Assembly (NCBI RefSeq): GCF_900120155.1
Contig: NZ_LT635549.1
Location: forward strand, 1,892,688 to 1,956,687
From: Clostridium sp. Marseille-P3244
GTDB lineage: Bacteria > Bacillota > Clostridia > Lachnospirales > Lachnospiraceae
DNA: 64,000 bases
Direction: 5' to 3'
How positions within the stretch are numbered: the first letter of the stretch is position 1; every line of letters starts with the position of its first letter. Made by a program: the position numbers and the translations under genes. The notes under the pieces were generated by a model. That model was not told the DNA's origin. It saw only the letters and a list, made by a program, of their open reading frames with translations, and ran no database searches. Positions 19,230-27,903 of the stretch are shown piece after piece.

Positions 19230-20023
19230 GAATGTGCAGCATTGCCAGCGGGAGCAGCGGCAACTGTATCTATGTGGGCAGTGATGATACTCATCTGCTC
19301 ATAGACACAGGGATCAGCAGAAAACGGATCGAGGAAGGATTAAGACAGCTGGAGATCAAGGGGGAAGAGTTAGACGGTATTCTGATCACCCATGAACATT
19401 CCGACCATATCCAGGGGCTCGGAGTGTTCAGCAGGAAATATGAAATACCTGTCTACGCCACCCCCGGGACGATCGAAGGGATCCGGAGTTATTCCGGGCT
19501 GGGGCGCCTGCCTGATGGCCTGCTCCATCCCATACATACAGATGAACTGTTCCTGCTGGGTGATGTAACGGTCAGCCCCTTTGCTATCTCCCACGATGCC
19601 AATGAGCCTTCCGGATACCGTCTGGAATGCGGAGGAAAATCGGTCGCAGTAGCGACAGATCTGGGGAAATATGATGATTATACAGTGGAGCATTTAAAGA
19701 ATCTGGATGCGGTCCTTCTGGAGGCAAACCATGATATCCATATGCTGGAAGTGGGAGGTTATCCCTACTATTTAAAACAGCGGATCCTGGGGGACAAAGG
19801 GCACCTGTCAAATGAATTGTCAGGGCGGCTGCTTTGTGATATACTACATGATAATCTGAAGCACATCGTTCTGGGACATCTCAGCAAAGAGAACAATTAC
19901 GCGAAACTTGCCTATGAGACGGTCAAGCTGGAGGTTACACTCTCGGACAATGATTACAGAGGGGAAGACCTGGATATGTTTGTTGCCGGCAGGGACACTG
20001 TTTCAGATATTATTATGGTCTGA
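19226..20023 (+). CDS. Metallo-beta-lactamase-fold hydrolase, WalJ/YycJ-like
   Basis: A 265-residue MBL-fold protein with MCSIASGSSGNCIYVG at the N-terminus, the metal motif ITHEHSDHIQGL near residues 52-63, and the YycJ-type block LLEANHDIHMLEVGGYPYYL with HLSNE and VLGHLSKENN later. In Bacillus this family (WalJ) is linked to DNA repair and cell division as a probable nuclease. It overlaps coaE by four bases, so translation is probably coupled. Confidence 0.87.
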   Translation: MRMCSIASGSSGNCIYVGSDDTHLLIDTGISRKRIEEGLRQLEIKGEELDGILITHEHSDHIQGLGVFSRKYEIPVYATPGTIEGIRSYSGLGRLPDGLLHPIHTDELFLLGDVTVSPFAISHDANEPSGYRLECGGKSVAVATDLGKYDDYTVEHLKNLDAVLLEANHDIHMLEVGGYPYYLKQRILGDKGHLSNELSGRLLCDILHDNLKHIVLGHLSKENNYAKLAYETVKLEVTLSDNDYRGEDLDMFVAGRDTVSDIIMV

Positions 20024-20040
20024 CCATGGAGGAAGAAAGA

Positions 20041-20313
20041 ATGAAGAAATGTATTGTTACCGTACTTGGAAAAGATACAGTAGGGATCGTTGCCAGAGTG
20101 TGTACTTATCTCGCGGATAACAAGATCAATATCCTGGATATCTCCCAGACAATCATCCAGGGATATTTCAACATGATGGTGATCGTGGATGTGTCGGGAC
20201 TCCAGAAAGATTTCACCGTTCTCTGCGATGAGATGGAGAAACTGGGGGAGGAGATCGGCGTGGTTATCCGCTGCCAGAGAGAGGAAATATTTGAGAAGAT
20301 GCACAGGCTGTAA
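20041..20313 (+). CDS. UPF0237 ACT-domain protein
   Basis: A 90-residue single ACT domain: KKCIVTVLGKDTVGIVARV at the N-terminus and NILDISQTIIQGYFNMMVIVD in the centre. ACT domains bind small ligands, often amino acids, and this family pairs in conserved order with the UPF0210/PFL gene that follows. GGAGGAAGAAAG places the start at ATG 20041; an in-frame ATG at 20026 sits inside the ribosome-binding region and is unlikely. Confidence 0.88.
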   Translation: MKKCIVTVLGKDTVGIVARVCTYLADNKINILDISQTIIQGYFNMMVIVDVSGLQKDFTVLCDEMEKLGEEIGVVIRCQREEIFEKMHRL

Positions 20314-20372
20314 ATTGGGAGATTTTACAGGATATAGCCTGATATAACAGGAAGATTGCGAGGATACGGACT

Positions 20373-21737
20373 ATGATCAACATGTATGAAGTGTCAGAGA
20401 CAAACAAGATGATCGAACACGAGAATCTGGATGTTCGTACGATCACGCTTGGCATCAGCCTGCTGGACTGCATTGACTCTGACCTTGAAAGACTGAACCG
20501 GAAGATCTATGAGAAGATTACAGAGACCGCGAAGGATCTTGTCGCTGTCGGACAGGATATTGAGAAGGAATTTGGGATTCCCATTGTGAATAAGAGGATC
20601 TCCGTTACCCCCATCGCTCTGGTGGGAAGCGCAGCCTGTAAGTCGCCGGAAGACTTTGTTTCCGTGGCGCGGACGCTGGATATGGCAGCGGAGAAGGTAG
20701 GGGTCAATTTTATCGGAGGATATTCCGCGCTGGTTTCCAAGGGAATGACAAAAAGTGAGGAGAACCTGATCCGGTCTATACCACAGGCGCTGGCAGAGAC
20801 GGAGCGCATTTGCAGCTCTGTGAACGTAGGATCCACTAAGACCGGTATCAATATGGACGCGGTACGCCTTTCGGGCGAGATTGTCCGGGCTACCGCGGAA
20901 GCCACCAAGGAGAGAGATTCTCTGGGCTGCGCGAAACTGGTGATCTTCTGTAACGCGCCGGATGACAATCCATTTATGGCGGGAGCATTTCTTGGCGTAA
21001 CAGAGGCAGACGCTGTGATTAATGTGGGGGTCAGCGGCCCGGGAGTCGTAAAAAAAGCACTGGAAAAAGTCCGGGGCAAAGGATTTGAAGAACTGTGCGA
21101 GACGATCAAGAAGACAGCTTTTAAAGTGACCCGGGTCGGTCAGCTGGTGGCCGGAGAAGCCTCCGAGCGTCTCGGCATCCCTTTCGGAATCGTAGATCTC
21201 TCCCTTGCGCCCACCCCGGCTGTGGGGGACAGCGTGGCGGAGATTCTGGAAGAGATCGGGCTGGAGAGGGTCGGAGCTCCCGGCACGACAGCAGCGCTGG
21301 CCATGCTCAACGACCAGGTAAAAAAAGGCGGCGTGATGGCCTCATCCTATGTAGGAGGACTGAGCGGCGCATTTATCCCGGTCAGTGAGGACCAGGGGAT
21401 GATCGATGCCGTACATGCGGGATCTCTGACTCTGGAGAAACTGGAGGCCATGACCTGCGTCTGCTCTGTGGGACTGGATATGATCGCCATTCCGGGCAGA
21501 ACAAGCGCGTCAACCATAGCCGGTATCATCGCTGATGAAATGGCGATCGGCATGGTAAACCAGAAGACGACAGCGGTCCGTCTGATCCCGGTGATCGGAA
21601 AAGATGTGGGTGATACCGCCGAGTTCGGCGGCTTGCTGGGATACGCTCCGATCATGCCGGTCAATGAATTTGGCTGCGAAGCATTTATAAACAGAGCGGG
21701 GCGGATTCCTGCTCCGATCCACAGTTTTAAAAATTAG
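20373..21737 (+). CDS. UPF0210 / DUF711 family protein (annotated as PFL family)
   Basis: A 454-residue conserved protein. Characteristic stretches are [14 protein letters not shown] near residue 15, [40 protein letters not shown] and [18 protein letters not shown]. The family is widespread in anaerobes and archaea and is distantly related to glycyl-radical pyruvate formate-lyase folds, but has no proven reaction. It is adjacent to its usual UPF0237 ACT partner, which suggests a ligand-regulated pair. GAGGAT precedes ATG 20373. Confidence 0.9.
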   Translation: MINMYEVSETNKMIEHENLDVRTITLGISLLDCIDSDLERLNRKIYEKITETAKDLVAVGQDIEKEFGIPIVNKRISVTPIALVGSAACKSPEDFVSVARTLDMAAEKVGVNFIGGYSALVSKGMTKSEENLIRSIPQALAETERICSSVNVGSTKTGINMDAVRLSGEIVRATAEATKERDSLGCAKLVIFCNAPDDNPFMAGAFLGVTEADAVINVGVSGPGVVKKALEKVRGKGFEELCETIKKTAFKVTRVGQLVAGEASERLGIPFGIVDLSLAPTPAVGDSVAEILEEIGLERVGAPGTTAALAMLNDQVKKGGVMASSYVGGLSGAFIPVSEDQGMIDAVHAGSLTLEKLEAMTCVCSVGLDMIAIPGRTSASTIAGIIADEMAIGMVNQKTTAVRLIPVIGKDVGDTAEFGGLLGYAPIMPVNEFGCEAFINRAGRIPAPIHSFKN

Positions 21738-21748
21738 GGAGAAGAAAA

Positions 21749-22606
21749 ATGGGAAAAGTAGCGATCGTAACTGACAGCAACAGCGGGATCACGCAGGACA
21801 GGGGAAGGGAGCTGGGGATTTATGTCCTTCCCATGCCATTTTTTATCGACGGAGAACTGTTCCTGGAAGATATCACTTTATCACAGAAAGAATTCTATGA
21901 AAAGCTGGGCGCGGATTCGGATATCTCCACATCACAGCCATCCCCGGGGAGTATTATGGAATTGTGGGACAAGGCTCTGAAAGAATACGATGAGATCGTG
22001 TGCATTCCAATGTCCAGCGGGCTGAGCAGTACCTGTTACACAGCCATGTCCCTGGCCAAAGACTATAAAGGAAAGGTGCAGGTAGTAGATAATCAGAGGA
22101 TTTCCGTCACGCAGGAACAGTCCGTGTATGACGCAATGCAACTCCGCGATGAGGGAAAGAATGCGGAGGAGATCAAAACCATTCTCGAGAAAGAGAAGTT
22201 ACAGGCAAGCATCTATATTACGGTAGATACGCTGAAATATCTGAAAAAAGGCGGTCGGATCACCCCTGCGGCCGCGGCGCTCGGAACGGTGCTGAACCTG
22301 AAGCCCGTACTCCAGATCCAGGGGGAGAAACTGGATGCCTTTGCGAAAGTCAGAGGCTGGAAAGCAGCCAAAAGGACAATGCTGAATGCCATTGAGAAAG
22401 ACCTGAATGAGCGTTTTGCCGAGGTGAAGGAAGATATGGTACTTGGAATGGCATATACCTGCGCGGAAGAAGAAGCAAAGGAATGGAAGAAAGAGATCCA
22501 GGGCAAATTCCCCGGGTATGAGATAGTGGAAGGTCCTCTCTCCCTGAGCGTGGCATGCCATATCGGACCGGGTGCCATGGCAGTGACCTGTATGAAGAAA
22601 TTGTAA
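21749..22606 (+). CDS. DegV-family fatty-acid-binding protein
   Basis: A 285-residue DegV fold. It begins KVAIVTDSNSGI, carries TSQPSPGSIMELW and the lipid-head site MSSGLSSTCYTA near residue 90, then LKYLKKGGRITPAAAALGTVLNLKPVL, and ends HIGPGAMAVTCMKKL. DegV/FakB proteins present fatty acids to FakA kinase; FakA is not in the window. AGGGAGAAGAAAA precedes ATG 21749. The stop codon coincides with the edge of the 655-bp hairpin block. Confidence 0.92.
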   Translation: MGKVAIVTDSNSGITQDRGRELGIYVLPMPFFIDGELFLEDITLSQKEFYEKLGADSDISTSQPSPGSIMELWDKALKEYDEIVCIPMSSGLSSTCYTAMSLAKDYKGKVQVVDNQRISVTQEQSVYDAMQLRDEGKNAEEIKTILEKEKLQASIYITVDTLKYLKKGGRITPAAAALGTVLNLKPVLQIQGEKLDAFAKVRGWKAAKRTMLNAIEKDLNERFAEVKEDMVLGMAYTCAEEEAKEWKKEIQGKFPGYEIVEGPLSLSVACHIGPGAMAVTCMKKL

Positions 22607-23259
22607 ATCTGAGTTTGACGAGGGATTCAGGAGACGCCGGGGAGGATGGATAAAGGTTAGGGAATAGAAAAAAGCTGGTATCCAAAAACGTATTCTGCGG
22701 CGACAGAATGGGTGTCCCCGTCTCCGTTCCAGAATCCGGGAAAAACATAAAGGGACTTAGAGCCCGCCTAAATACAAAGCAATCCGATGAGCAACTCGCG
22801 TTCGCTCAGACAATCTCATCGGATTGCTTAACGGCGGATCCTAAGTCCCTTAAGTTTTTCCGGCGGATTCCTCCAAAGTCGTCGGTCCACCCATCTGCCG
22901 CTGCAGAAAGGTGCTTCCGACTGGTACTCTTTCCCTCCCCTGCGTTTCGTCCATCCCTTCCGGCGTTAAGATTCAACCCCTGTCAATCTCGCGATTAGAA
23001 AGTAAGACGAAAGCGGAATGCTATTGGAGAAAAAGACATTTCCGTTCAAATCGCGAGGTTGTTGAGGAGGGGGGAGGACAGGGAGCCGAGGGAAGGAAGA
23101 GGTGTCCATCGAGGGCCGTGCAGCAACGCCGGCATTTGGGGCGCGTCCTTTGCGCCCTTATGTGCCGCTGCGTTGCAGCCCCGAGCGAAAGCGTGCCCGA
23201 GATGGATATCCTCTTCCTTCCCCGGCGACCACACCCACCACTTCAACAAACTCAGATTT
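22605..23259. repeat. 655-bp non-coding palindromic element with 13-bp terminal inverted repeats
   Basis: AAATCTGAGTTTG at 22605-22617 recurs inverted and perfect at 23247-23259. Inside are nested hairpins. The first runs from about 22607 to 22990, with matched stems at 22634-22640/22960-22966, 22644-22650/22950-22956, 22750-22760/22841-22851 and 22777-22791/22815-22829. A second pairs 22988-22996 with 23049-23057. A third pairs 23091-23102 with 23210-23221. It fills the whole gap between two convergent genes. Short frames inside lack ribosome-binding sites and follow the palindrome. It may be a MITE-like element or a large structured RNA; I recognise no known family. Confidence 0.8.
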
Positions 23260-24585
23260 TTATCCTATGCCGCCATAGAAGATCCCAAGTATATATACAA
23301 GTGCGGCCACTCCGCAGAATACATATTTTGTCATTGGTTCAAACCATTTCCCGATGGTACGGCTGCGGCCAAGCTGTGCAGCATTGCGGGCAAATCCGCT
23401 GCCACAGATCCAGAACATGGTGACCCCTGCTAGGAGTGCGCCCAGTGGAATGACATAGATGGAAATGCTGTCCATCCATGGACTTAACAGATCTCCCTCC
23501 ACGAAGATGCCGATGACAGCGGTCACCGTGCCGACTGCCGCAATCGCTGTGAGCCTTGACCAGCCCAGCCGTTTCTGCAGCGCTTCCACGGGACTTTCCA
23601 GAAGATTCATAAGAGAAGTGACTCCGGCAAAGAGGACGGCAAGGAAAAACAGTATCGCGAATGCCTGCCCAAAGGGGATGCTTTTGATTACGGACGGAAT
23701 GGTGATAAAGAGAAGACCTGGCCCGGAGTTGGGTTCCATGCCATACGCAAATACGGCGGGAATGATGACAAGTCCGGCCAGAAGGGCGGCAAACGTATCG
23801 AAAAATGCCACATATTTTGCGCTGCTGACCACATCTACATCTGACTTCAGGTAACTGCCGTACACTACAGTTCCGCTGCCCGCAAGGGAGAGAGAAAAAA
23901 ATGCCTGCCCCATGGCGTACACCCAGGTCCTCGGATCTGCCATCGCGGACCAGTCCGGTTTGAAGAGGTAAGAGTATCCCGGCGCGGAGCCGTCAAGAAA
24001 GGCGACTCTGACAGCGAGGAAGAGAAAAAGGATAAAAAACGCAGGCATCATCACTTTGTTTACTTTCTCAATTCCACGGGAGATTCCGAAAGACATACAG
24101 ATCAGTACAAGAATCAGGCCCAGCAGATGCCAGGGAATACTTCCGAAATTTCCGGAAAGGCCGGAAAATACAACAGAAGGGTCATCGCGGGTCATGATAT
24201 TTCCGCTGATGGAATCGGCAAGATATTTCAGGATCCAGCCGATGATGACGCTGTAGCCGATGGCGATCCCCAGAGATCCGATGACCGGGATCAGGCCGAT
24301 AAAAGATCCGAGCCGGGAATTTTTCATTTTAAAAGCCTTTTTGAAGGCTCCCAGAGGGCCGGACTGCATGGCCCGTCCAAAAGCCATTTCCCCGATCACC
24401 CCTGAAAATCCGATGATCAGGACAAACAGGATATAAGGGACGAGAAAGGCAGCGCCTCCAAATTCACCGATGCGGTAGGGGAACATCCAGATGTTCGCCA
24501 TCCCTACGGAACTGCCGATACAGGAGATAACAAATCCCCACTTGTTATTAAATTTGTCTTCTGTTATTCTATAGTCAGATTTCAT
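23260..24585 (-). CDS. Sodium-dependent NSS-family transporter (SNF/LeuT type)
   Basis: A 441-residue polytopic membrane protein. The N-terminal WGFVISCIGSSVGMANIWMFPYRIGEFGGAAFLVPY matches helix 1 of neurotransmitter:sodium symporters, including the unwound G-x-x-x-G-x-x-N-x-W-x-F-P region. Later segments include GQAFFSLSLAGSGTVVYGSY (helix 6) and a helix-8-like LLFAGVTSLMNLLESPVEAL block. It probably imports an amino acid or related compound with sodium. The stop codon adjoins the right terminal repeat of the palindromic element. Upstream, a GTGTAC/GTACAC hairpin lies near 24623-24659. Confidence 0.9.
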   Translation of the reverse strand: MKSDYRITEDKFNNKWGFVISCIGSSVGMANIWMFPYRIGEFGGAAFLVPYILFVLIIGFSGVIGEMAFGRAMQSGPLGAFKKAFKMKNSRLGSFIGLIPVIGSLGIAIGYSVIIGWILKYLADSISGNIMTRDDPSVVFSGLSGNFGSIPWHLLGLILVLICMSFGISRGIEKVNKVMMPAFFILFLFLAVRVAFLDGSAPGYSYLFKPDWSAMADPRTWVYAMGQAFFSLSLAGSGTVVYGSYLKSDVDVVSSAKYVAFFDTFAALLAGLVIIPAVFAYGMEPNSGPGLLFITIPSVIKSIPFGQAFAILFFLAVLFAGVTSLMNLLESPVEALQKRLGWSRLTAIAAVGTVTAVIGIFVEGDLLSPWMDSISIYVIPLGALLAGVTMFWICGSGFARNAAQLGRSRTIGKWFEPMTKYVFCGVAALVYILGIFYGGIG

Positions 24586-24752
24586 ACTTTACAATCTCTC
24601 TTTCCTTTTTCCGTTTTTTCTCAGTGTACAAACCTTGCCCTTACGGGGCGCCAGTACACGGCCTGTGAGGCGGAAGCAGCACTATTATAGCATGGATCAG
24701 CCTTCGGGGAAACTGAAAATATGCAGGAGGTTAAAAAGTTGGAGGAGAGATA

Positions 24753-24781
24753 TTGACAAAGGAAGACAGATGTGGTAAATT
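24753..24781 (+). promoter_or_regulatory. Promoter of the infC-rpmI-rplT operon
   Basis: TTGACA (24753-24758), a 17-base spacer and TAAATT (24776-24781). It starts transcription just ahead of the structured leader. Confidence 0.8.
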
Positions 24782-24789
24782 ATTTTCTG

Positions 24790-25003
24790 CGTGAGGCAAA
24801 AAACAAAGTAGAGTATCCACTCTCACCATAGCACAATCGGGTGACTATTGGTCTGATATTGATTTATCGGTTCTCTTGTTTCTGCGTTTTCCGGACAGAA
24901 GAGAACGGTTTTATTGATTGTCGGGTGGATATGATATTCACTCGTTTTTTTGTGTTTTCGCATAAGAAACCTGAAGGAATTCATTTGACGGAGGTATACT
25001 ACA
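24790..25003 (+). ncRNA. L20-type leader with attenuator
   Basis: A leader upstream of infC-rpmI-rplT, where Bacillota use an L20-binding leader for autoregulation. The terminator stem is 24923-24930/24936-24943, followed by seven T (24945-24951). ATCCACTC at 24815-24822 can pair with the 5' half of that stem (GGGTGGAT, 24923-24930), which fits the long-range alternative pairing expected of an L20 site. A central hairpin pairs GTTCTCTT with AAGAGAAC. Assignment rests on this pairing plus gene context. Confidence 0.78.
24922..24951 (+). terminator. Attenuator in the infC leader
   Basis: An 8-bp stem (24923-24930 with 24936-24943, two G-U pairs), loop ATGAT, then G and seven T. It is conditional, since the long-range pairing with 24815-24822 would disrupt it. 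Confidence 0.8.
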
Positions 25004-25510
25004 ATTAGCGATTTAATGATTAACGAGCAGATCAGAGACAGGGAGATCCGTCTGATCGGCGCGGATGGGGAACAGTTAGGTATCATGTCAGCCCGCGAGG
25101 CCATGAAAATCGCTCAGGAAGCAGAGCTTGATCTGGTGAAGATCGCGCCTATGGCAAAACCGCCGGTCTGCAAGATCATTGATTACGGTAAGTATAAATA
25201 CGAGCAGACAAGAAAAGAAAAAGAGGCGAGGAAGAAACAGAAGACGGTGGAGATCAAAGAAGTGCGTCTTTCACCGAATATCGACACCAATGACCTGAAC
25301 ACCAAGATAAATAATGCCAGGAAATTTATTTCCAAAGGCAACAAGGTAAAGGTCACGCTTCGTTTTCGGGGAAGAGAAATGGCGCATGTCCAGCAGAGCA
25401 GACATATCCTTGACGATTTCGCGGAAACGCTTGCGGATATCGCGGTGGTTGAGAAGCCGGCCAAGATGGAAGGCAGAGCCATGAGCATGGTATTGACTGA
25501 AAAGCGTTAA
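25004..25510 (+). CDS. infC: Translation initiation factor IF-3
   Basis: Controls start-codon fidelity and subunit dissociation on the 30S ribosome. The N domain starts INEQIRDREIRLIGADGEQLGIMSAREAM, then KPPVCKIIDYGKYKYEQ, a lysine-rich linker, and the C domain KVTLRFRGREMAHVQQS. The best start is ATT at 25004, 9 bases after GGAGG (24990-24994); the first ATG (25016) is 21 bases away. A non-canonical AUU start is classic for infC, because IF-3 rejects it and so limits its own synthesis. 168 residues from ATT. Confidence 0.95.
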   Translation: MSDLMINEQIRDREIRLIGADGEQLGIMSAREAMKIAQEAELDLVKIAPMAKPPVCKIIDYGKYKYEQTRKEKEARKKQKTVEIKEVRLSPNIDTNDLNTKINNARKFISKGNKVKVTLRFRGREMAHVQQSRHILDDFAETLADIAVVEKPAKMEGRAMSMVLTEKR

Positions 25511-25568
25511 TGGAGATATGTCCACGATGAAGAACCGGTAAGGCAGCACAATAAAGGAGGAAATCATC

Positions 25569-25766
25569 ATGCCAAAGATCAAAACAAATAGAGCGGCAGC
25601 AAAGCGTTTTAAAAAGACAGGTACAGGAAAACTGAAAAGGAATAAAGCTTACAAGAGCCATATCTTAACGAAAAAGTCAACAAAGAGAAAAAGAAATCTC
25701 AGACAGTCTACGATTACAGATGCAACAAATGTAAAGAACATGAAGAAGGTTTTACCGTATCTGTAA
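25569..25766 (+). CDS. rpmI: Ribosomal protein bL35
   Basis: A 65-residue, strongly basic 50S protein: [20 protein letters not shown] at the N-terminus and [21 protein letters not shown] at the end. AAAGGAGGAAATCATC precedes ATG 25569. It is the second gene of the infC operon and is co-regulated by the leader. Confidence 0.97.
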   Translation: MPKIKTNRAAAKRFKKTGTGKLKRNKAYKSHILTKKSTKRKRNLRQSTITDATNVKNMKKVLPYL

Positions 25767-25839
25767 AGTGTATCAGTCTGGCTATATGCCGGGTGGAGAC
25801 GGTTACGGATAACTGGTTTTGATGAAGGAGGATTAAGAA

Positions 25840-26196
25840 ATGGCAAGAATCAAAGGCGGAATGAACGCTAAGAAGAAACATAACAGAACACTGAAGCTGG
25901 CAAAAGGATATAGGGGAGCTCGTTCCAAACAGTACAGAGTGGCAAAACAGTCTGTCATGAGAGCTCTTACATCTGCTTACGCCGGAAGAAAGCAGCGCAA
26001 GCGTCAGATGAGACAGCTCTGGATCGCGCGTATCAATGCGGCCGCAAGAATGAACGGACTGTCATACAGCAAGTTCATGCATGGTCTGAAGCTGGCGAAT
26101 GTTGATATGAACAGAAAGATGCTGGCAGAGCTTGCGGTAAATGATAAGGAAGCATTTGCCACACTGGCTGCTCTTGCAAAAGAGAAAGTGGCGTAG
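25840..26196 (+). CDS. rplT: Ribosomal protein bL20
   Basis: A 118-residue basic protein needed early in 50S assembly, and the repressor that binds the operon leader in Bacillota. It starts [32 protein letters not shown] and carries [29 protein letters not shown] centrally. GAAGGAGGATTAAGAA precedes ATG 25840. A terminator follows directly. Confidence 0.98.
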   Translation: MARIKGGMNAKKKHNRTLKLAKGYRGARSKQYRVAKQSVMRALTSAYAGRKQRKRQMRQLWIARINAAARMNGLSYSKFMHGLKLANVDMNRKMLAELAVNDKEAFATLAALAKEKVA

Positions 26197-26207
26197 TAAA
26201 ATAGAAA

Positions 26208-26242
26208 CAGGAAGCCCGGTCCCGGTTGGGATTCGGGCTTTT
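26208..26242 (+). terminator. Terminator after rplT
   Basis: AAGCCCG pairs with CGGGCTT around a GTCCCGGTTGGGATT loop that can pair further, followed by TTTC and TTTTT. Confidence 0.85.
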
Positions 26243-26322
26243 TCTCTTTTTAGTGAGAAATGAGATGAGTATGACAGGCCTTTAGAAACTGAGGGGAAAT
26301 AAGAATACGGGGAGTATCAGGT

Positions 26323-27342
26323 ATGAGAAATCACGAAGTGACGCAAAGGCAGCCGCTGCTTGACGGACAGGGAAGGATCAGTGAGCCGGGATGGGCCAGG
26401 AGCCCTCTGTGGGAATATGACAGGAGCAAGATCACTGCTCCGGGATTCCGGATCAAGGAGTGGGATTACTATCTGGTAATGAATCAGGAATACGGAGCGG
26501 CATTTACTTTGTCTGATAACGGGTATATGGGTGTGCAGTCAGTGTCTCTTTTGAATTTTAAGGAAAAATGGGAACATACGGAAACGGTTGTGACTCCCTT
26601 CCCGATGGGAAAAATGAGGATGCCTTCCTCCTCGGGGAGCGGAAATATTGTTTTTCATGACAGACGGCTTAGAATGGAATTTCGTGTGGAACCCGGGAAA
26701 CGGATGATATCCTGTGATTTCAGAGATTTTTATCAGGGGAAACCGTTTTTCTGTGAGATTTCCCTGGAACAGCCGGATATGGACACCATGAACATCGCTA
26801 CTCCTTGGAAGGGGAAGAACGCATTTTATTACAATCAGAAGATCAACTGTATGCGGGCGGAAGGATATATGTCCTATGACGGCCGGACTTACTGGTTCAG
26901 CCCTCAGACGGATTATGGAACTCTGGACTGGGGAAGGGGTGTTTGGACATACGACAATACATGGTACTGGGGATCCGGGAATGGCACACTGGGAGAAAAG
27001 CCTTTTGGATTTAATATCGGATGCGGATTTGGAGATACGTCTGCCGCTACAGAGAACATTTTGTTCTATGACGGGACCGGACATAAATTGGATGACGTTT
27101 TCTTCCATATTCCGGAGGACGATCTCATGAAATCCTGGACATTTACTTCCAGTGACGGCAGGTTCGAGATGGCGTTCGAGCCGGTGCTGGACCGGTCTGC
27201 CAGGATGTCCGCGTTTATTGTTTCTTCCGATCAACACCAGGTTTTTGGAAAGATGAGCGGTAAGGCAGTGCTGGATGACGGAAGGTTTATTGAACTGAAG
27301 GACTTTATGTGTTTTGCAGAAATAGTTCACAACAGATATTAG
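26323..27342 (+). CDS. DUF2804 family protein
   Basis: A 339-residue protein of the DUF2804 family, whose function is unknown. Recognisable features are the N-terminal QPLLDGQGRISEPGWARSPLW, the aromatic-rich YWFSPQTDYGTLDWGRGVWTYDNTWYWGSGNG stretch (two adjoining segments near residues 188-220), and FGFNIGCGFGDTS after it. It has no signal peptide or membrane segment and looks like a beta-rich soluble protein. The start is ATG 26323 with a weak upstream purine run. It lies 69 bases before the sigma-factor gene but probably outside that unit. Confidence 0.85.
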   Translation: MRNHEVTQRQPLLDGQGRISEPGWARSPLWEYDRSKITAPGFRIKEWDYYLVMNQEYGAAFTLSDNGYMGVQSVSLLNFKEKWEHTETVVTPFPMGKMRMPSSSGSGNIVFHDRRLRMEFRVEPGKRMISCDFRDFYQGKPFFCEISLEQPDMDTMNIATPWKGKNAFYYNQKINCMRAEGYMSYDGRTYWFSPQTDYGTLDWGRGVWTYDNTWYWGSGNGTLGEKPFGFNIGCGFGDTSAATENILFYDGTGHKLDDVFFHIPEDDLMKSWTFTSSDGRFEMAFEPVLDRSARMSAFIVSSDQHQVFGKMSGKAVLDDGRFIELKDFMCFAEIVHNRY

Positions 27343-27360
27343 GTGTTCTGTTCATTTTCC

Positions 27361-27390
27361 TGTAACATTTTCCGGCTCTGTGAGTTGATA
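27361..27390 (+). promoter_or_regulatory. Possible ECF-type promoter of the sigma/anti-sigma pair
   Basis: TGTAACATTTT at 27361 resembles the -35 of ECF sigma promoters, which often start the sigma factor's own operon. The -10 is not clear. Confidence 0.35.
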
Positions 27391-27411
27391 GAGTGAAGGG
27401 AGGACAGGAGA

Positions 27412-27903
27412 ATGGATATAGAACAGATCTATGAACAGTATTTCAGAGATGTCTACCTGTATCTGCGAGGTCTGTCCGCTGATGCCGGCACGGCGGAGGA
27501 GCTTGCGCAGGAAACGTTCATGAAGGTTATGAAGTCTCTGGATTCTTTTGACGGATCAAAGGATATCAGAGCATGGCTGTTCGTGATCGCGAGAAATACA
27601 TATTACAGAGTCTGCAGGCGAAGACATGTGTATGCGGAGGACGGACAGCCGGAGGAAATGCCGGATGGCCGCCCGGGCATCATAGAACAGCTTGCGGATG
27701 GGGAGAGTGCTTTTCTTATCCATCAGTTCCTCCATGAAATGAGAGAACCTTACAAGGAAGTATTCAGTCTTCGCGTTTTCGGAGAACTTTCTTTTGAGAA
27801 GATCGGAGAGCTTTTCGGAAAAAGTTCCGGATGGGCGCGGGTTACTTTCTACAGGGCGAAGAAAATGATTCAGACATATATGGAGGAGATGAACCAGAAA
27901 TGA
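27412..27903 (+). CDS. ECF-type RNA polymerase sigma factor
   Basis: A 163-residue group 4 sigma factor. Region 2 includes AEELAQETFMKVMKSLDSF and DIRAWLFVIARNTYYRVCRRR; region 4 includes EVFSLRVFGELSFEKIGELFGKSSGWARVTFYRAKKMIQ, a helix-turn-helix. GGAGGACAGGAGA precedes ATG 27412. The last codons overlap the anti-sigma gene (ATGA at 27900), so the two are translationally coupled. It probably answers an envelope signal; the regulon is unknown. Confidence 0.92.
   Translation: MDIEQIYEQYFRDVYLYLRGLSADAGTAEELAQETFMKVMKSLDSFDGSKDIRAWLFVIARNTYYRVCRRRHVYAEDGQPEEMPDGRPGIIEQLADGESAFLIHQFLHEMREPYKEVFSLRVFGELSFEKIGELFGKSSGWARVTFYRAKKMIQTYMEEMNQK

Noticed and set aside
22708-23433. Several open frames of 96-170 residues in the degV/transporter gap
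   Set aside because: They lie in the palindromic block, lack ribosome-binding sites, follow the inverted repeats on both strands, and some run into the transporter gene in antisense.
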